Below are positions 9,069 through 17,062 of a DNA stretch of 63,335 nucleotides, in pieces; the first letter of the stretch is position 1, and every line of letters starts with the position of its first letter. The notes under the pieces are model-generated. The model made no database searches and was not told where the DNA came from. It was given only the letters and a program-made list of their open reading frames with translations. The stretch covers positions 1-63,335 of the forward strand of contig CAZUNB010000002.1 in NCBI GenBank assembly GCA_964622235.1, written 5' to 3'. The stretch comes from CAZUNB01 sp964622235 (GTDB lineage: Bacteria > Patescibacteriota > Saccharimonadia > Saccharimonadales > JAGPDM01). The position numbers and the translations under genes were made by a program.

Positions 9069-10278
9069 TAGATGTTCTCCGCCCAAGCTAACACGTCTTG
9101 ATGATATTTTGCCTGATGAACCATTGTTATTGATGGGCGCTGGTCCCGTACCACTACCTAATGAAGTTTCTCGCGCAAATAGCGTTGTCATTAATCACCT
9201 TGGTAAAGATATGAATAAGGTAATTGCTGGCCTACAAGAGATGGCGCGCTACTCATTCCAGACTAGGAGTCAATATATAATTGGTGTTGGTGGTCCGAGT
9301 AGCGCTGCTATGGAAATGGCTGTTTCTAATCTCGCTTGGCCGGGCCGTAGGGTTTTAAGTCTTGTTAATAAGCATGGTGTCTTCGGTCCTCGACTGGAAG
9401 AAATGGCTCGGCGGACAGGTGCCGATGTTGACGTATTATCAACTGAAGATATAGAAACAATTTCACCGAAGATGGTTGAGAAAAAATTACAGACGAATAA
9501 GTACGACGTCGTAACGATAGTACAAGGTGAGACTAGTAGTGGTGTTCATAATATTTTCTTACCCGAAATAGCGAAGCTTGTTAAAGATCATGGTGCATTG
9601 TTTATCGTTGATGCAGTCTGTACTCTGACGACTATGCCCTTTCTAATGGATGAATGGGGGATTGATGCAGTCATCACAGGCGGACAGAAAGGTCTCTCAA
9701 GTATTCCAGGCGTAAGTTTGCTCGCTCTCAGCGATAAAGCATGGGAGACTATCGAAAAGCGCAAACATCCATTAGCGCAGTGGACACTAGATGCGAAGCT
9801 AGCTTGGCAGTTTTGGGGCCATCAAAAATATCATTACACCGCACCAGTCCCAGGAGTTTTGGCAATGTATGAAGCACTGCGCTTAGTGAGCAAAGAGACA
9901 CTTGAAGCTCGCATGAAACGTCATCTCGCTAGCTCGCTTGCAATGCAAGCCGGCATTAGAGCTATGGGTCTGGAGCTATACGTACCTGAGAGACAGAGAC
10001 TGGCGAGTGTTATTTCAATCAAAGTTCCTGATGGTGTTGATGCGGTTTTTTGGCAGCGTTATATGGTCGAGCACTACGGTGTTGAGATTTCTGGATCGTT
10101 TGGCCTGCCGGTTCTAAGAGTTGGGCAAATGGGTGAGCAGTGTCGAGCGCATTGCCTTTTCCGTACGTTGTATGCGCTCGGTATGGCTGCTCAGCAGGTG
10201 CGTATTTCGGTTGATGTGGCCAATGGTATGGCAGAGCTTGAACGACAACTCGAAGCAGCAGAAGGGGTTGTGCTTTGA
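9043..10278 (+). CDS. class V aminotransferase (alanine-glyoxylate/serine-pyruvate type)
   Basis: A PLP enzyme of 411 residues. The N-terminal LLLMGAGPVPLP and YIIGVGGPSSAAMEMA segments and the GGQKGLSSIPG motif with the Schiff-base Lys match the alanine-glyoxylate / serine-pyruvate group. A cofactor-binding Asp lies in FIVDAVCT. The likely reaction is transfer between Ala or Ser and glyoxylate or pyruvate, but the substrate cannot be fixed. It sits between tsaC and folP with overlaps on both sides. Confidence 0.85.
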   Translation: MSNHADYVDRCSPPKLTRLDDILPDEPLLLMGAGPVPLPNEVSRANSVVINHLGKDMNKVIAGLQEMARYSFQTRSQYIIGVGGPSSAAMEMAVSNLAWPGRRVLSLVNKHGVFGPRLEEMARRTGADVDVLSTEDIETISPKMVEKKLQTNKYDVVTIVQGETSSGVHNIFLPEIAKLVKDHGALFIVDAVCTLTTMPFLMDEWGIDAVITGGQKGLSSIPGVSLLALSDKAWETIEKRKHPLAQWTLDAKLAWQFWGHQKYHYTAPVPGVLAMYEALRLVSKETLEARMKRHLASSLAMQAGIRAMGLELYVPERQRLASVISIKVPDGVDAVFWQRYMVEHYGVEISGSFGLPVLRVGQMGEQCRAHCLFRTLYALGMAAQQVRISVDVANGMAELERQLEAAEGVVL

Positions 10279-11108
10279 ATTTTCAATTATTTGGCGCCCA
10301 CGGTGATGTGTGGACGATTACAAAACCTCAAGTCATGGCTATTATTAATGCTACGCCTGATTCGTTCAGCGATGCCGAGGTAGAATTAACAGAAGATTAT
10401 ATTGGACAGATTATTGATCAGGGTGCAGACAGCTTTGATGTAGGCGGTGAGTCAACACGACCAGGAGGGCATGATGAAGTCTCAACTATTGAGGAGTCAA
10501 AGCGCATAGTGCCGGTTATAAGGATGCTTAAAAAATTAGCGCCACGTATCCCCATAAGCGTAGATACAAAGAAGGCTCTGGTTGCACAAAATGCCCTAGA
10601 CGCTGGTGCAGATTTTATTAATGATATTTCTAGTTTAGGCGATTCTGATATGGCTGATGTAGTAAATAAATACGGTTGTTCGATTATTTTGATGCGCCAA
10701 AAACCGTTGCAGAAAAGTAGATTGCTTGATAGTTTGCATGAGGAATTTCAGCGGATTACTAACCACGCAATCAAAGCAGGGATTGACGAGCATAGGTTGA
10801 TTCTCGACCCTGGACTCGGCTTTGGTGATGTCGAACAAGAAGATTATAGCTTACTTCCAGGAGCTGACATTGATACGAATATGCAACTATGCATGGAGTC
10901 ATCGCAGCAGACCAAACTACCAGTTTTAATTGGCGCTAGTCGCAAACGCTTTATCGGCGAGCTGACAAATCAACCGACAAAATACCGTGACACTGCCTCA
11001 GCAATAATTGCTGCCCAGTCGATAGAAAAAGGTGCCTCATTTGTGCGTGTCCACGATGTCGCTGCTACTCGACAGGCAATCTCTGTTCTGTCATACTCTA
11101 ACCATTAA
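10275..11108 (+). CDS. folP: dihydropteroate synthase
   Basis: Condenses 6-hydroxymethyl-dihydropterin diphosphate with p-aminobenzoate in folate synthesis. The 277-residue TIM barrel shows the family signatures in order: VMAIINATPDSFSDAE, DVGGESTRPGG, ISVDTKK, NDISS, LDPGLGFG and GASRKRFIG. Translation starts at TTG overlapping the aminotransferase stop (TTGA). No other folate-pathway gene is in this window, which is unexpected in a reduced CPR genome. Confidence 0.93.
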   Translation: MNFQLFGAHGDVWTITKPQVMAIINATPDSFSDAEVELTEDYIGQIIDQGADSFDVGGESTRPGGHDEVSTIEESKRIVPVIRMLKKLAPRIPISVDTKKALVAQNALDAGADFINDISSLGDSDMADVVNKYGCSIILMRQKPLQKSRLLDSLHEEFQRITNHAIKAGIDEHRLILDPGLGFGDVEQEDYSLLPGADIDTNMQLCMESSQQTKLPVLIGASRKRFIGELTNQPTKYRDTASAIIAAQSIEKGASFVRVHDVAATRQAISVLSYSNH

Positions 11109-11130
11109 ATATAATGTGAGGGGTTGAAGT

Positions 11131-11445
11131 ATGAAAAAACAGATGACTGGTTTCCTTGATTTTATCAGAGAACAAGGTGTTGTCGGTTTAGCAATTGGGT
11201 TGATTTTAGGTATTGCCGTTAAGGATGTAGTCAGCGGTCTAGTTGATGGTTTGATTAATCCTCTAATTGGTTTAGTTTTACCAAATGCCGACAATCTTGC
11301 AAAAGCAAGTTTTACAATTGGTAAATCAGATTTTGTTTGGGGAAAGTTCGCAAGTCCACTACTTGATTTACTGATAGTCGCTGCAGTGATATACTTCATC
11401 GTCAAGGGCATTGGTCTTGATAAATTAGATAAAGAAAAGGAATAA
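11131..11445 (+). CDS. mscL: large-conductance mechanosensitive channel
   Basis: A homopentameric channel that opens near membrane-lytic tension. The 104 residues have two transmembrane helices: TM1 with GLAIGLILGIAVKDVVSGLV and the NPLIG segment after it, and TM2 with LLDLLIVAAVIYFIV, then a short charged tail. The periplasmic loop is short. A ribosome-binding site (GAGG) lies upstream. With mscS this gives both classical osmotic valves in one region. Confidence 0.94.
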   Translation: MKKQMTGFLDFIREQGVVGLAIGLILGIAVKDVVSGLVDGLINPLIGLVLPNADNLAKASFTIGKSDFVWGKFASPLLDLLIVAAVIYFIVKGIGLDKLDKEKE

Positions 11446-11450
11446 ATAAC

Positions 11451-11891
11451 ATGAATCAACAATTTTCAAAAGCACAGGTTTGGCAGATTATAGGAGCAAC
11501 TACAATCTCTGCAGGTATCTATAAGATCATAGAAATGGCAGTACAGGCATATGTAGTTGTTCAATCTCAGCTCGAACAGTATGATCAGCTGAAAGAGCAA
11601 CTTGGCAAAGAAGCCGAAAAACCGCAAATTAATGAAATTCTTGTACAGTCAAAGATTTATTATTTGTTGGGAGCCGCACTGGTTACAATTCTTATTGGAC
11701 TTATAATTTTGGTTATCATAAAGCGAAACAGCGATAAGAATACTGGGGTTAAAAAAGTCACAACTTCGGCTGTAGCTGAAAAAAAAGTTGAAACTATAAC
11801 TACAGTGGCTAAGAAGTCAGCAGCAAAAAAAACTGCTACTAAGAAGCCAGCAGTAAAGAAAACTACAACTAAAAAAACTACTAAGAAATAG
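11451..11891 (+). CDS. two-helix membrane protein with Lys/Ala/Thr-rich tail
   Basis: A 146-residue protein with hydrophobic segments at about residues 14-34 and 62-88, joined by a Gln/Glu-rich loop. The last 45 residues are a strongly basic low-complexity tail of KKxAxKKTxTKK units, similar in composition to histone-H1-like bacterial tails. The tail should be cytosolic and could bind nucleic acid or acidic surfaces; that is inference. The gene follows mscL by 5 bases and is probably co-transcribed. Confidence 0.65.
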   Translation: MNQQFSKAQVWQIIGATTISAGIYKIIEMAVQAYVVVQSQLEQYDQLKEQLGKEAEKPQINEILVQSKIYYLLGAALVTILIGLIILVIIKRNSDKNTGVKKVTTSAVAEKKVETITTVAKKSAAKKTATKKPAVKKTTTKKTTKK

Positions 11892-11905
11892 TTTTAGGCT
11901 AAAGA

Positions 11906-12238
11906 ATGACGCTTGATGACTATCAACAAGCAAGTGCCAGCACTATCGTCGAAAGCGACGATAGTGCACTTTTTTTAGCTCGCATGACTCTCGGCTTAGT
12001 CGGTGAATCAGGAGAAGTAGCCGAGAAAGTAAAGAAAATTCTACGTGATGATAACGGTCAGCTCACTAACGAAACAAAATCAGCTATAGCTGCCGAACTT
12101 GGAGACGTACTCTGGTATCTGGCGCGTCTTGCGGAGCTAACTGACGTTAGCCTTGATAAAGTTGCTCAAGAAAACTTAAGTAAACTCACGTCACGGCAAA
12201 AACGCAATAAAATTTCTGGCTCCGGCGATAACCGTTAA
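11906..12238 (+). CDS. MazG-like nucleotide pyrophosphohydrolase
   Basis: A 110-residue all-alpha NTP pyrophosphohydrolase-like protein. The metal-binding pattern ESGEVAEKVKK followed by AAELGDVLWYLARLAE is the EExxE...ExxD arrangement of the MazG superfamily. Members clear non-canonical or excess (d)NTPs. One domain only, as in the short MazG-like group. The early coding sequence contains a terminator-like hairpin with a T run (11941-11976). Confidence 0.85.
   Translation: MTLDDYQQASASTIVESDDSALFLARMTLGLVGESGEVAEKVKKILRDDNGQLTNETKSAIAAELGDVLWYLARLAELTDVSLDKVAQENLSKLTSRQKRNKISGSGDNR
11941..11976 (+). terminator. terminator-like hairpin inside the start of the MazG-like gene
   Basis: An 11-bp perfect stem CACTATCGTCG / CGACGATAGTG (11941-11951, 11956-11966) with an AAAG loop is followed by CAC and seven T. 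It has the form of an intrinsic terminator, yet starts 35 bases into the coding region. It may end transcription from mscL or attenuate the MazG-like gene. Confidence 0.6.
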
Positions 12239-12390
12239 AGTAAATTAGTACGTATAGTCGTCAGGCTAACTTCTTCAAGAAACGACTCAGCACTTTCATC
12301 ACTAGGTCTCTTCTTAACATCGCTTAATTTATTAGTCTCATACCTACCAGCAGTGATGAGCTCGGCTTTTCGTTTATTTAATGTCTGAAT
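12235..12390 (-). other. open frame without usual start codon (possible gene remnant)
   Basis: Between the MazG-like gene and trmB the minus strand has an open frame of about 50 codons with protein-like composition (for example KRKAELITAGRYET and SAESFLEEV), ending in TAA at 12237-12235. There is no ATG, GTG or TTG at its beginning, only ATT. It is either a gene remnant or a chance frame. Confidence 0.2.
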
Positions 12391-12418
12391 TTATTTGCTA
12401 AGTTATATAAAAAAAATG

Positions 12419-12424
12419 TAAAAT
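12419..12424 (+). promoter_or_regulatory. -10 box TAAAAT of trmB
   Basis: TAAAAT lies 6 bases before the ATG at 12431. It directly abuts the alternative ATG at 12425, which would therefore not be in the transcript, so it supports the downstream start. Confidence 0.55.
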
Positions 12425-12430
12425 ATGCAA

Positions 12431-13060
12431 ATGGGACATCGACGACGAAAGTTATATAAATATACAAAGTTTCAACAATCGAACAATTGTTATGATAGTA
12501 ATAGTTGGTGTGAGTTCAAGTTTCCAGATAAGCCACTGATCGTCGAAATGGGTGCTGGTAGTGCCGAGTTTTCACTCGAATACGCAAGAAATTTCCCAGA
12601 TTACCAAATCGTGGCAATTGACAAAAAGCGCGATCGACTTTGGCAGGGAGCGCGACAAGCTAGTGAGGAAAAGCTCGAAAACATTTGTTTTTTGAATGCC
12701 AGCGCCGAAGTTATAAGTGCACATTTTCCGAGTAACAGTATCGCTCAATTTTGGATGACGTTTCCTGACCCATATTTTAAAAAAAACCAGGTCAAACGAC
12801 GCATGACTAACAAGAATTTTCTGGATGGTTATAAAGCAGTTTTAGCACCAAGAGCCCAGTTTTTTCTTAAAACCGACAACTCGATGTTGCTAGCTAGTGG
12901 TGCTGAGTCGGTCGGAAATCATCCTGATTTTGAAATTGTTGCACTTGAAACTGATCTTCCCGAAGTTGGCGAAGGTCCAATTTTCTACCAGACTAAGTAT
13001 GAGCGATTGTGGCGCGATGCCGGTCTGCCGATTGGTATCCTAGCGGCTGAGCGAAGGTAA
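12431..13060 (+). CDS. trmB: tRNA (guanine-N7)-methyltransferase
   Basis: Makes m7G46 in tRNA with S-adenosylmethionine. The 209-residue Rossmann methyltransferase has the SAM loop VEMGAGSAEFS, the acidic strand end AIDKKRDR, and the TrmB signature TFPDPYFKKN followed by KRRM. The C-terminus has TKYERLWRDAG, typical of the family. The start at 12431 is chosen from the 6-base spacing to the -10 box. Confidence 0.93.
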   Translation: MGHRRRKLYKYTKFQQSNNCYDSNSWCEFKFPDKPLIVEMGAGSAEFSLEYARNFPDYQIVAIDKKRDRLWQGARQASEEKLENICFLNASAEVISAHFPSNSIAQFWMTFPDPYFKKNQVKRRMTNKNFLDGYKAVLAPRAQFFLKTDNSMLLASGAESVGNHPDFEIVALETDLPEVGEGPIFYQTKYERLWRDAGLPIGILAAERR

Positions 13061-13063
13061 TGG

Positions 13064-13069
13064 TACTAT
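13064..13069 (+). promoter_or_regulatory. -10 box TACTAT, leaderless start of the DUF1295 gene
   Basis: TACTAT lies 6 bases before the ATG at 13076, although the upstream trmB stop is only about 15 bases away. The gene may therefore have its own leaderless transcript as well as read-through from trmB. Confidence 0.45.
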
Positions 13070-13075
13070 GAAACT

Positions 13076-13876
13076 ATGATTGAAACATTATTAGCTGCAG
13101 CACTTGTTATATTTATTTATTTCAATGCACTATACATTTTTGCTCAGATAAAAAAAGATAACTCGATTGTCGATATTGGTTGGGGCTTTGGCTTTGTGCT
13201 AATAGCTTGGTCAATGTTGCTACTCTCAAACAACTGGCAGACTCGTTCGTTGCTTGTTGTTGGCTTAGTGAGTGCATGGGGAGTGCGTTTATTAGCACAC
13301 ATCTACAGCCGAAACAGCAAAAGTGGTGAAGATTGGCGCTATGCTCAGTGGCGCAAAGACTGGGGCAGGTGGGTGTACATTCGTGCATATTTCCAGATTT
13401 TTATGTTACAAGCCGTAATGATGTTTATTATTAGCTTACCGGTAATTCATGCCGTAACAACTATGCAGTCTAATGACAGTGCTTGGAGCTGGTTAATTCT
13501 GCCAGGTGTTCTAATCTGGATTTTCGGTTTCTTTATGGAGGCTATTGCCGATTACCATTTAAAAATGCATTTAAGGTATGGAAAAAAAGGGTTACTGACT
13601 CAGGGTGTTTGGGCGTTCTCGCGTCATCCAAATTACTTCGGAGAAGCTATGCAGTGGTGGGGAATTGGTTTGATTTCGTTAGCTTCAATGGAGACGCTTG
13701 GTTGGAATTTCCCAGGTTGTGGCTTATGGGTGCTACTTGGACCAATAACAATTACGCTGTTGCTCCGTTATGTCTCGGGTGTGCCGATTCTTGAAAAGAA
13801 ATACGAAAACCGTAAAGAGTTTAAAGAGTATGCTAAGAAAACACCAATTTTCTTTCCGTGGTTCCCAAAAAAATAG
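13076..13876 (+). CDS. DUF1295 (steroid 5-alpha-reductase-like) membrane protein
   Basis: A 266-residue polytopic membrane protein with about six helices. The C-terminal region has the motif FSRHPNYFGEAMQWWG and a final GVPILEKKY segment, hallmarks of the DUF1295 / isoprenylcysteine-methyltransferase-like fold. Relatives bind NADPH or SAM and act on lipid substrates; the substrate here is unknown. It ends 7 bases from the convergent murC stop. Confidence 0.88.
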   Translation: MIETLLAAALVIFIYFNALYIFAQIKKDNSIVDIGWGFGFVLIAWSMLLLSNNWQTRSLLVVGLVSAWGVRLLAHIYSRNSKSGEDWRYAQWRKDWGRWVYIRAYFQIFMLQAVMMFIISLPVIHAVTTMQSNDSAWSWLILPGVLIWIFGFFMEAIADYHLKMHLRYGKKGLLTQGVWAFSRHPNYFGEAMQWWGIGLISLASMETLGWNFPGCGLWVLLGPITITLLLRYVSGVPILEKKYENRKEFKEYAKKTPIFFPWFPKK

Positions 13877-13882
13877 CTAAGC

Positions 13883-15133
13883 TTAAAAGAGATTCTCACG
13901 CAAGAAGGCATCGAGCGTTCCCGCCGAAAAGCATAGTACAAGCTTACCTTTTGTCCGCTCTTGATTGATAATGTCTACGAGGCTCTCGTCAAAGCTAGCT
14001 GGCTCAGCTAGCTCATGGTTGTCGAGTGATTCTATAAGTTCACTTTGGCTGAGGGGTGTCTGGTTGGAGCGACCAACTGGTTCGTAAGTAGGCAGCCAGT
14101 AGATTTTATTAGCTTCTTTAAAGGCGTCAGCGTATTGGTCTCTGATTTCGCGCTGTCGTCTGTCTTGGTGTGGCTGGTATACTACCACTATATCTTCAGA
14201 AATTTCTCGAGCAAGCTGTAAGGTAGCAGCAATTTCAATCGGATGATGCGCATAGTCGGAGTAGAGGTTATTGGCCAGTTTTTCAAACCTTCTGGCGGTC
14301 CCTGGAAAATTGTTGATAGCCGAAATTAACCCGTCGGTGTCGTTAGATAGGCCTGCTTGTGTGAATGCAGTAATAGCGAGCACGGCATTTTTCCGGCTGT
14401 GAATGCCAGGCAATGTGATTTTGTCGAGTAACGAGTCGTTAGGATAGACAGCCTGAGTCTTCTGAATATTTTCAACCTGCGGACTAGAAACGGTCATTTG
14501 GCTTTGTTCAGCAAACTGCACGAAAGCCTGGTGGTAATCTTCGATTGTTGGGTAGATGTCTGGGTGGTCGTAATCAAGGCTAGGGATTACAGCGATTTCA
14601 GGGTGAAACTGCAGCATATTTCGATCATATTCATCAGCTTCATAAATAAACCAGCGAGATCTTGCTGCTAATATGGCGTTTGGGCCCCAAGAAATATTGG
14701 TACCGATCAAGTAACTGATAGGAATATCTAATTGCTTTGCTAACCAAATCAACATACCAGTCGTTGTAGTTTTACCGTGCGTACCACTGACGGCGATAAG
14801 CTTTTGGTTGTGTTTTTTTAGGATATGCAATAAAAATTCGGCACGTTTACTAATTCGTAATCCAATTTTAGTCGCTAATAGTAGTTCTGGGTGATTTTTT
14901 GGTAGCGCCGAAGTTTGCACTAACCACGTTGGAGGATTAACTGCCTTTAGTTTTTCATTAAGAAATGTATGATCCGGCAAGCCGATGTTTATTTGCGCAC
15001 CGCGGGCAATTAGCTCATCAATAAACCAGCTATGTGTGATATCACTTCCGCTTACTTGATAACCACTGTCCAGTGCTAGAAGTGCCAGTGGACCTATTCC
15101 CGCACCACCAATTCCCGAAAAATATACATGCAT
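13883..15133 (-). CDS. murC: UDP-N-acetylmuramate--L-alanine ligase
   Basis: Adds L-Ala to UDP-MurNAc, the first peptide step of peptidoglycan synthesis in the cytosol. The 416 residues show the N-terminal GIGGAGIGPLA, the ATP loop GTHGKTTT, the YEADEYDR segment and DYAHHPIEI in the C-terminal domain. The start is placed at the ATG before HVYFSG; an upstream in-frame TTG falls inside the tandem-repeat promoter. It is somewhat shorter than the roughly 450-490 residues common for MurC. Confidence 0.93.
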   Translation of the reverse strand: MHVYFSGIGGAGIGPLALLALDSGYQVSGSDITHSWFIDELIARGAQINIGLPDHTFLNEKLKAVNPPTWLVQTSALPKNHPELLLATKIGLRISKRAEFLLHILKKHNQKLIAVSGTHGKTTTTGMLIWLAKQLDIPISYLIGTNISWGPNAILAARSRWFIYEADEYDRNMLQFHPEIAVIPSLDYDHPDIYPTIEDYHQAFVQFAEQSQMTVSSPQVENIQKTQAVYPNDSLLDKITLPGIHSRKNAVLAITAFTQAGLSNDTDGLISAINNFPGTARRFEKLANNLYSDYAHHPIEIAATLQLAREISEDIVVVYQPHQDRRQREIRDQYADAFKEANKIYWLPTYEPVGRSNQTPLSQSELIESLDNHELAEPASFDESLVDIINQERTKGKLVLCFSAGTLDAFLRENLF

Positions 15134-15140
15134 ATCCTTT

Positions 15141-15170
15141 AGTATCAAGTATCAAGTATCAAGTATCAAG
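15141..15170 (-). repeat. 7-bp tandem repeat that forms the murC promoter
   Basis: Four head-to-tail copies of AGTATCA (15141-15168) plus two bases. Read on the minus strand they are TTGATAC units. The first copy supplies TTGATA (15169-15164) as -35, the last supplies GATACT (15146-15141) as -10; the spacer is exactly 17 bases and the murC ATG follows 7 bases later. A gain or loss of units would remove or shift the -35 match. Confidence 0.7.
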
Positions 15171-15211
15171 CTTAATAATGGTATGATAGACATAAGCAAT
15201 TTGGAATTCAT

Positions 15212-15799
15212 ATGAAACATATAAAATCATGGCATTTATTTATCATTTGCATATTAACTGCGGCAATTGGAATTCATGCTGTACGTCAAAATAATATCAG
15301 AATGGCATTGTTGCGTGAAGATGTTTTCATGGCTGATAAGCAGAACCAACCAATCGATGAACCATTGAATATGCTTCGTGCCTACATTACTAGGCACATG
15401 GGGACAAGTACGGAAGTTCCTTTGAAATACAGCTATGAACGAGCTACTAAAAAAGCACTCGAAACTACTATCGATGTTGATGGAAAACCATCAGATATTT
15501 TTGCAGATTTGCCCGCTTCGTGCGCTAGTGGTGGTTTCATCGATTCAACAAAACCGTGTGTGCAAGATCATATAAATCAAAAACTTGCCGAACTTGGCAC
15601 GAAACAAGTTTCCTTAACGCAAATTCCTGACAAGAAGCTGTTTAATTACTCCTTCAGCGCACCAATCATTAGTTACGATTTGGCTGGCATGAGTTTAGTA
15701 ATTGCTGCACTGAGTGGAATCAGCGGACTGTGCCTTGTCATATGGCTATTTTTCCGAGCAGAATTAGCTTACTACAAAGGTGATATCGACGGTCTCTAA
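15212..15799 (+). CDS. membrane protein with extracytoplasmic domain, unknown function
   Basis: A 195-residue protein with an N-terminal signal-anchor helix at about residues 7-23, an extracytoplasmic domain of about 130 residues with two Cys (CASGG and KPCVQ) that could form a disulfide, and a second membrane helix at about residues 157-180. I recognise no family. It has a -10-like TATGAT about 25 bases upstream and stands alone. Confidence 0.65.
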   Translation: MKHIKSWHLFIICILTAAIGIHAVRQNNIRMALLREDVFMADKQNQPIDEPLNMLRAYITRHMGTSTEVPLKYSYERATKKALETTIDVDGKPSDIFADLPASCASGGFIDSTKPCVQDHINQKLAELGTKQVSLTQIPDKKLFNYSFSAPIISYDLAGMSLVIAALSGISGLCLVIWLFFRAELAYYKGDIDGL

Positions 15800-15841
15800 A
15801 ATTTATTAAACAATACTAATAATAGTTAGATTAAAAGCTCA

Positions 15842-16615
15842 CTATTGGCTTAGACCATCGTTGATTTTTTGTGCGTCTCCAGTGTTTGGACTCTGAGTAT
15901 TATCTGTTCCCATATCTGTTGGACTAGGCTTTTGGCCGTTACTAGAGGCAGGCTTGCTAGTTTCAGGTGATTCGACTTTGCCTTCAGTTTTTGTTGGCTG
16001 CTCACTAGTAGGGAGTTCAGCTCCGTTGGTTTTCTCTTGAAGATTTGACTTAGTTGTATTCTTGTAGTTGCTAATCAATTTACCGAGAGTACTGTCATCA
16101 GGAATCGCTTGCCAGTAAACGACATCACTGGTGTCTAGGTAAAGTGTGTCTTCTACTCCATACTCACCGTCGGATGGCTTCACCACAACTGGTTGATTGT
16201 CTGCTAATGATACTTGATAAGTTTCATTCAATAGGAAAAATTCATCGTTAATCCTGGTCAATTTACCAGCGAATGTCTGATTATTCTCAAGCGTAACTAA
16301 GTAGACCTTATCGACGTCATACTGTAACCCACTACCTTTGTTACTTAAACTGTCTGCCAACTGAAAACTCATAGCAGTGATAAAAATAAGACTCGAAATA
16401 ATCAATAGGATTACAAGTATCTTGCTAGCTCCACTCGGTTCTCCAAATCGTGGCGTTGACGCAACTTTTTCTGGTCTACTACTAGGTGTATTATTTGGCG
16501 AAAAACTGGATACTCTTGGTTGTTCTTTCGATTTCTCCTCATTACGTGACGGTGTCAATCCACCAAGTCCACCAGTATTATTATCAAGCCCATTCGTATT
16601 TTTTTGAAATTCCAT
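15842..16615 (-). CDS. single-pass membrane protein with small outer domain and Pro/Ser/Thr-rich tail
   Basis: A 257-residue protein. A disordered Ser/Pro-rich cytosolic segment (about 1-62) precedes a transmembrane helix (about 65-87) and a compact domain of about 80 residues with the pattern VYLVTLENNQTFAGKLTRI and DTLYLDTSDVVYW. The end is a Ser/Thr/Pro/Gly-rich tail. Similar small domains after a membrane anchor are common in CPR genomes as far as I recall; function unknown. The start is the ATG preceded by GGAGA, not an in-frame codon further upstream. Confidence 0.6.
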   Translation of the reverse strand: MEFQKNTNGLDNNTGGLGGLTPSRNEEKSKEQPRVSSFSPNNTPSSRPEKVASTPRFGEPSGASKILVILLIISSLIFITAMSFQLADSLSNKGSGLQYDVDKVYLVTLENNQTFAGKLTRINDEFFLLNETYQVSLADNQPVVVKPSDGEYGVEDTLYLDTSDVVYWQAIPDDSTLGKLISNYKNTTKSNLQEKTNGAELPTSEQPTKTEGKVESPETSKPASSNGQKPSPTDMGTDNTQSPNTGDAQKINDGLSQ

Positions 16616-16789
16616 TTTGTTCTCCCACTTGTTAGTACTTATGGTTTTAGTGTAGCAATTCAAAGTGGCTTCGTCTAGAAATACCTTTATTTTTTTATGC
16701 TCAATCTGGTGCGGTCTGCGCCACACCTGTTGACAAGAATTAAACCAACGGGTAAGGTAAAGATACTAACAGATAAGGAGGGGAGTTAA

Positions 16790-16993
16790 ATGGCTTACTC
16801 ACATACAAATTCAAAGGGTGTAACGTATTACTTACACAGTAAAGACGTAACACTACGTGGTGGAAAACAACAAACAATTTATTTCTTTGCCAAGGACGTT
16901 CGTCCTGACGATGCCGTCGAGGAGCTTCCTAGCGACCGACAAGTTGCTGAGAATCCACGAAATGGTTTCTTAACTCTTAAGAAAAAAGCCTAG
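16790..16993 (+). CDS. short conserved CPR-type protein, unknown function
   Basis: A 67-residue soluble protein with KGVTYYLHSKDVTLRGGKQQ, then QTIYFFAKDVRP and a Lys-rich end. Similar peptides with the IYYFAK core recur in CPR genomes, which I recall but cannot check here. A strong ribosome-binding site AAGGAGG sits upstream and an intrinsic terminator lies downstream, so it is a well-delimited single-gene unit and probably well translated. Confidence 0.75.
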   Translation: MAYSHTNSKGVTYYLHSKDVTLRGGKQQTIYFFAKDVRPDDAVEELPSDRQVAENPRNGFLTLKKKA

Positions 16994-17018
16994 TTACACA
17001 AAGCTTTTTAAGCATTGT

Positions 17019-17047
17019 AGACCCTTATGGAGACATAGGGGTCTTTT
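17019..17047 (+). terminator. intrinsic terminator
   Basis: A 10-bp stem AGACCCTTAT / ATAGGGGTCT (17019-17028, 17035-17044, one G-U pair) with loop GGAGAC is followed by a T run. It ends the short-protein gene; the -10 box of the decayed Nudix gene follows at once. Confidence 0.8.
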
Positions 17048-17049
17048 GC

Positions 17050-17055
17050 TATAAT
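17050..17055 (+). promoter_or_regulatory. -10 box TATAAT of the decayed Nudix gene
   Basis: TATAAT preceded by TTGC lies 7 bases before the ATG at 17063, the same leaderless layout as many intact genes here. The promoter appears intact although the gene is not. Confidence 0.5.
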
Positions 17056-17062
17056 GAGCTCA

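Noticed and set aside
15141..15170. Tandem repeats as a possible CRISPR array
   Set aside because: Units are 7 bp with no spacers; they fit a promoter repeat.
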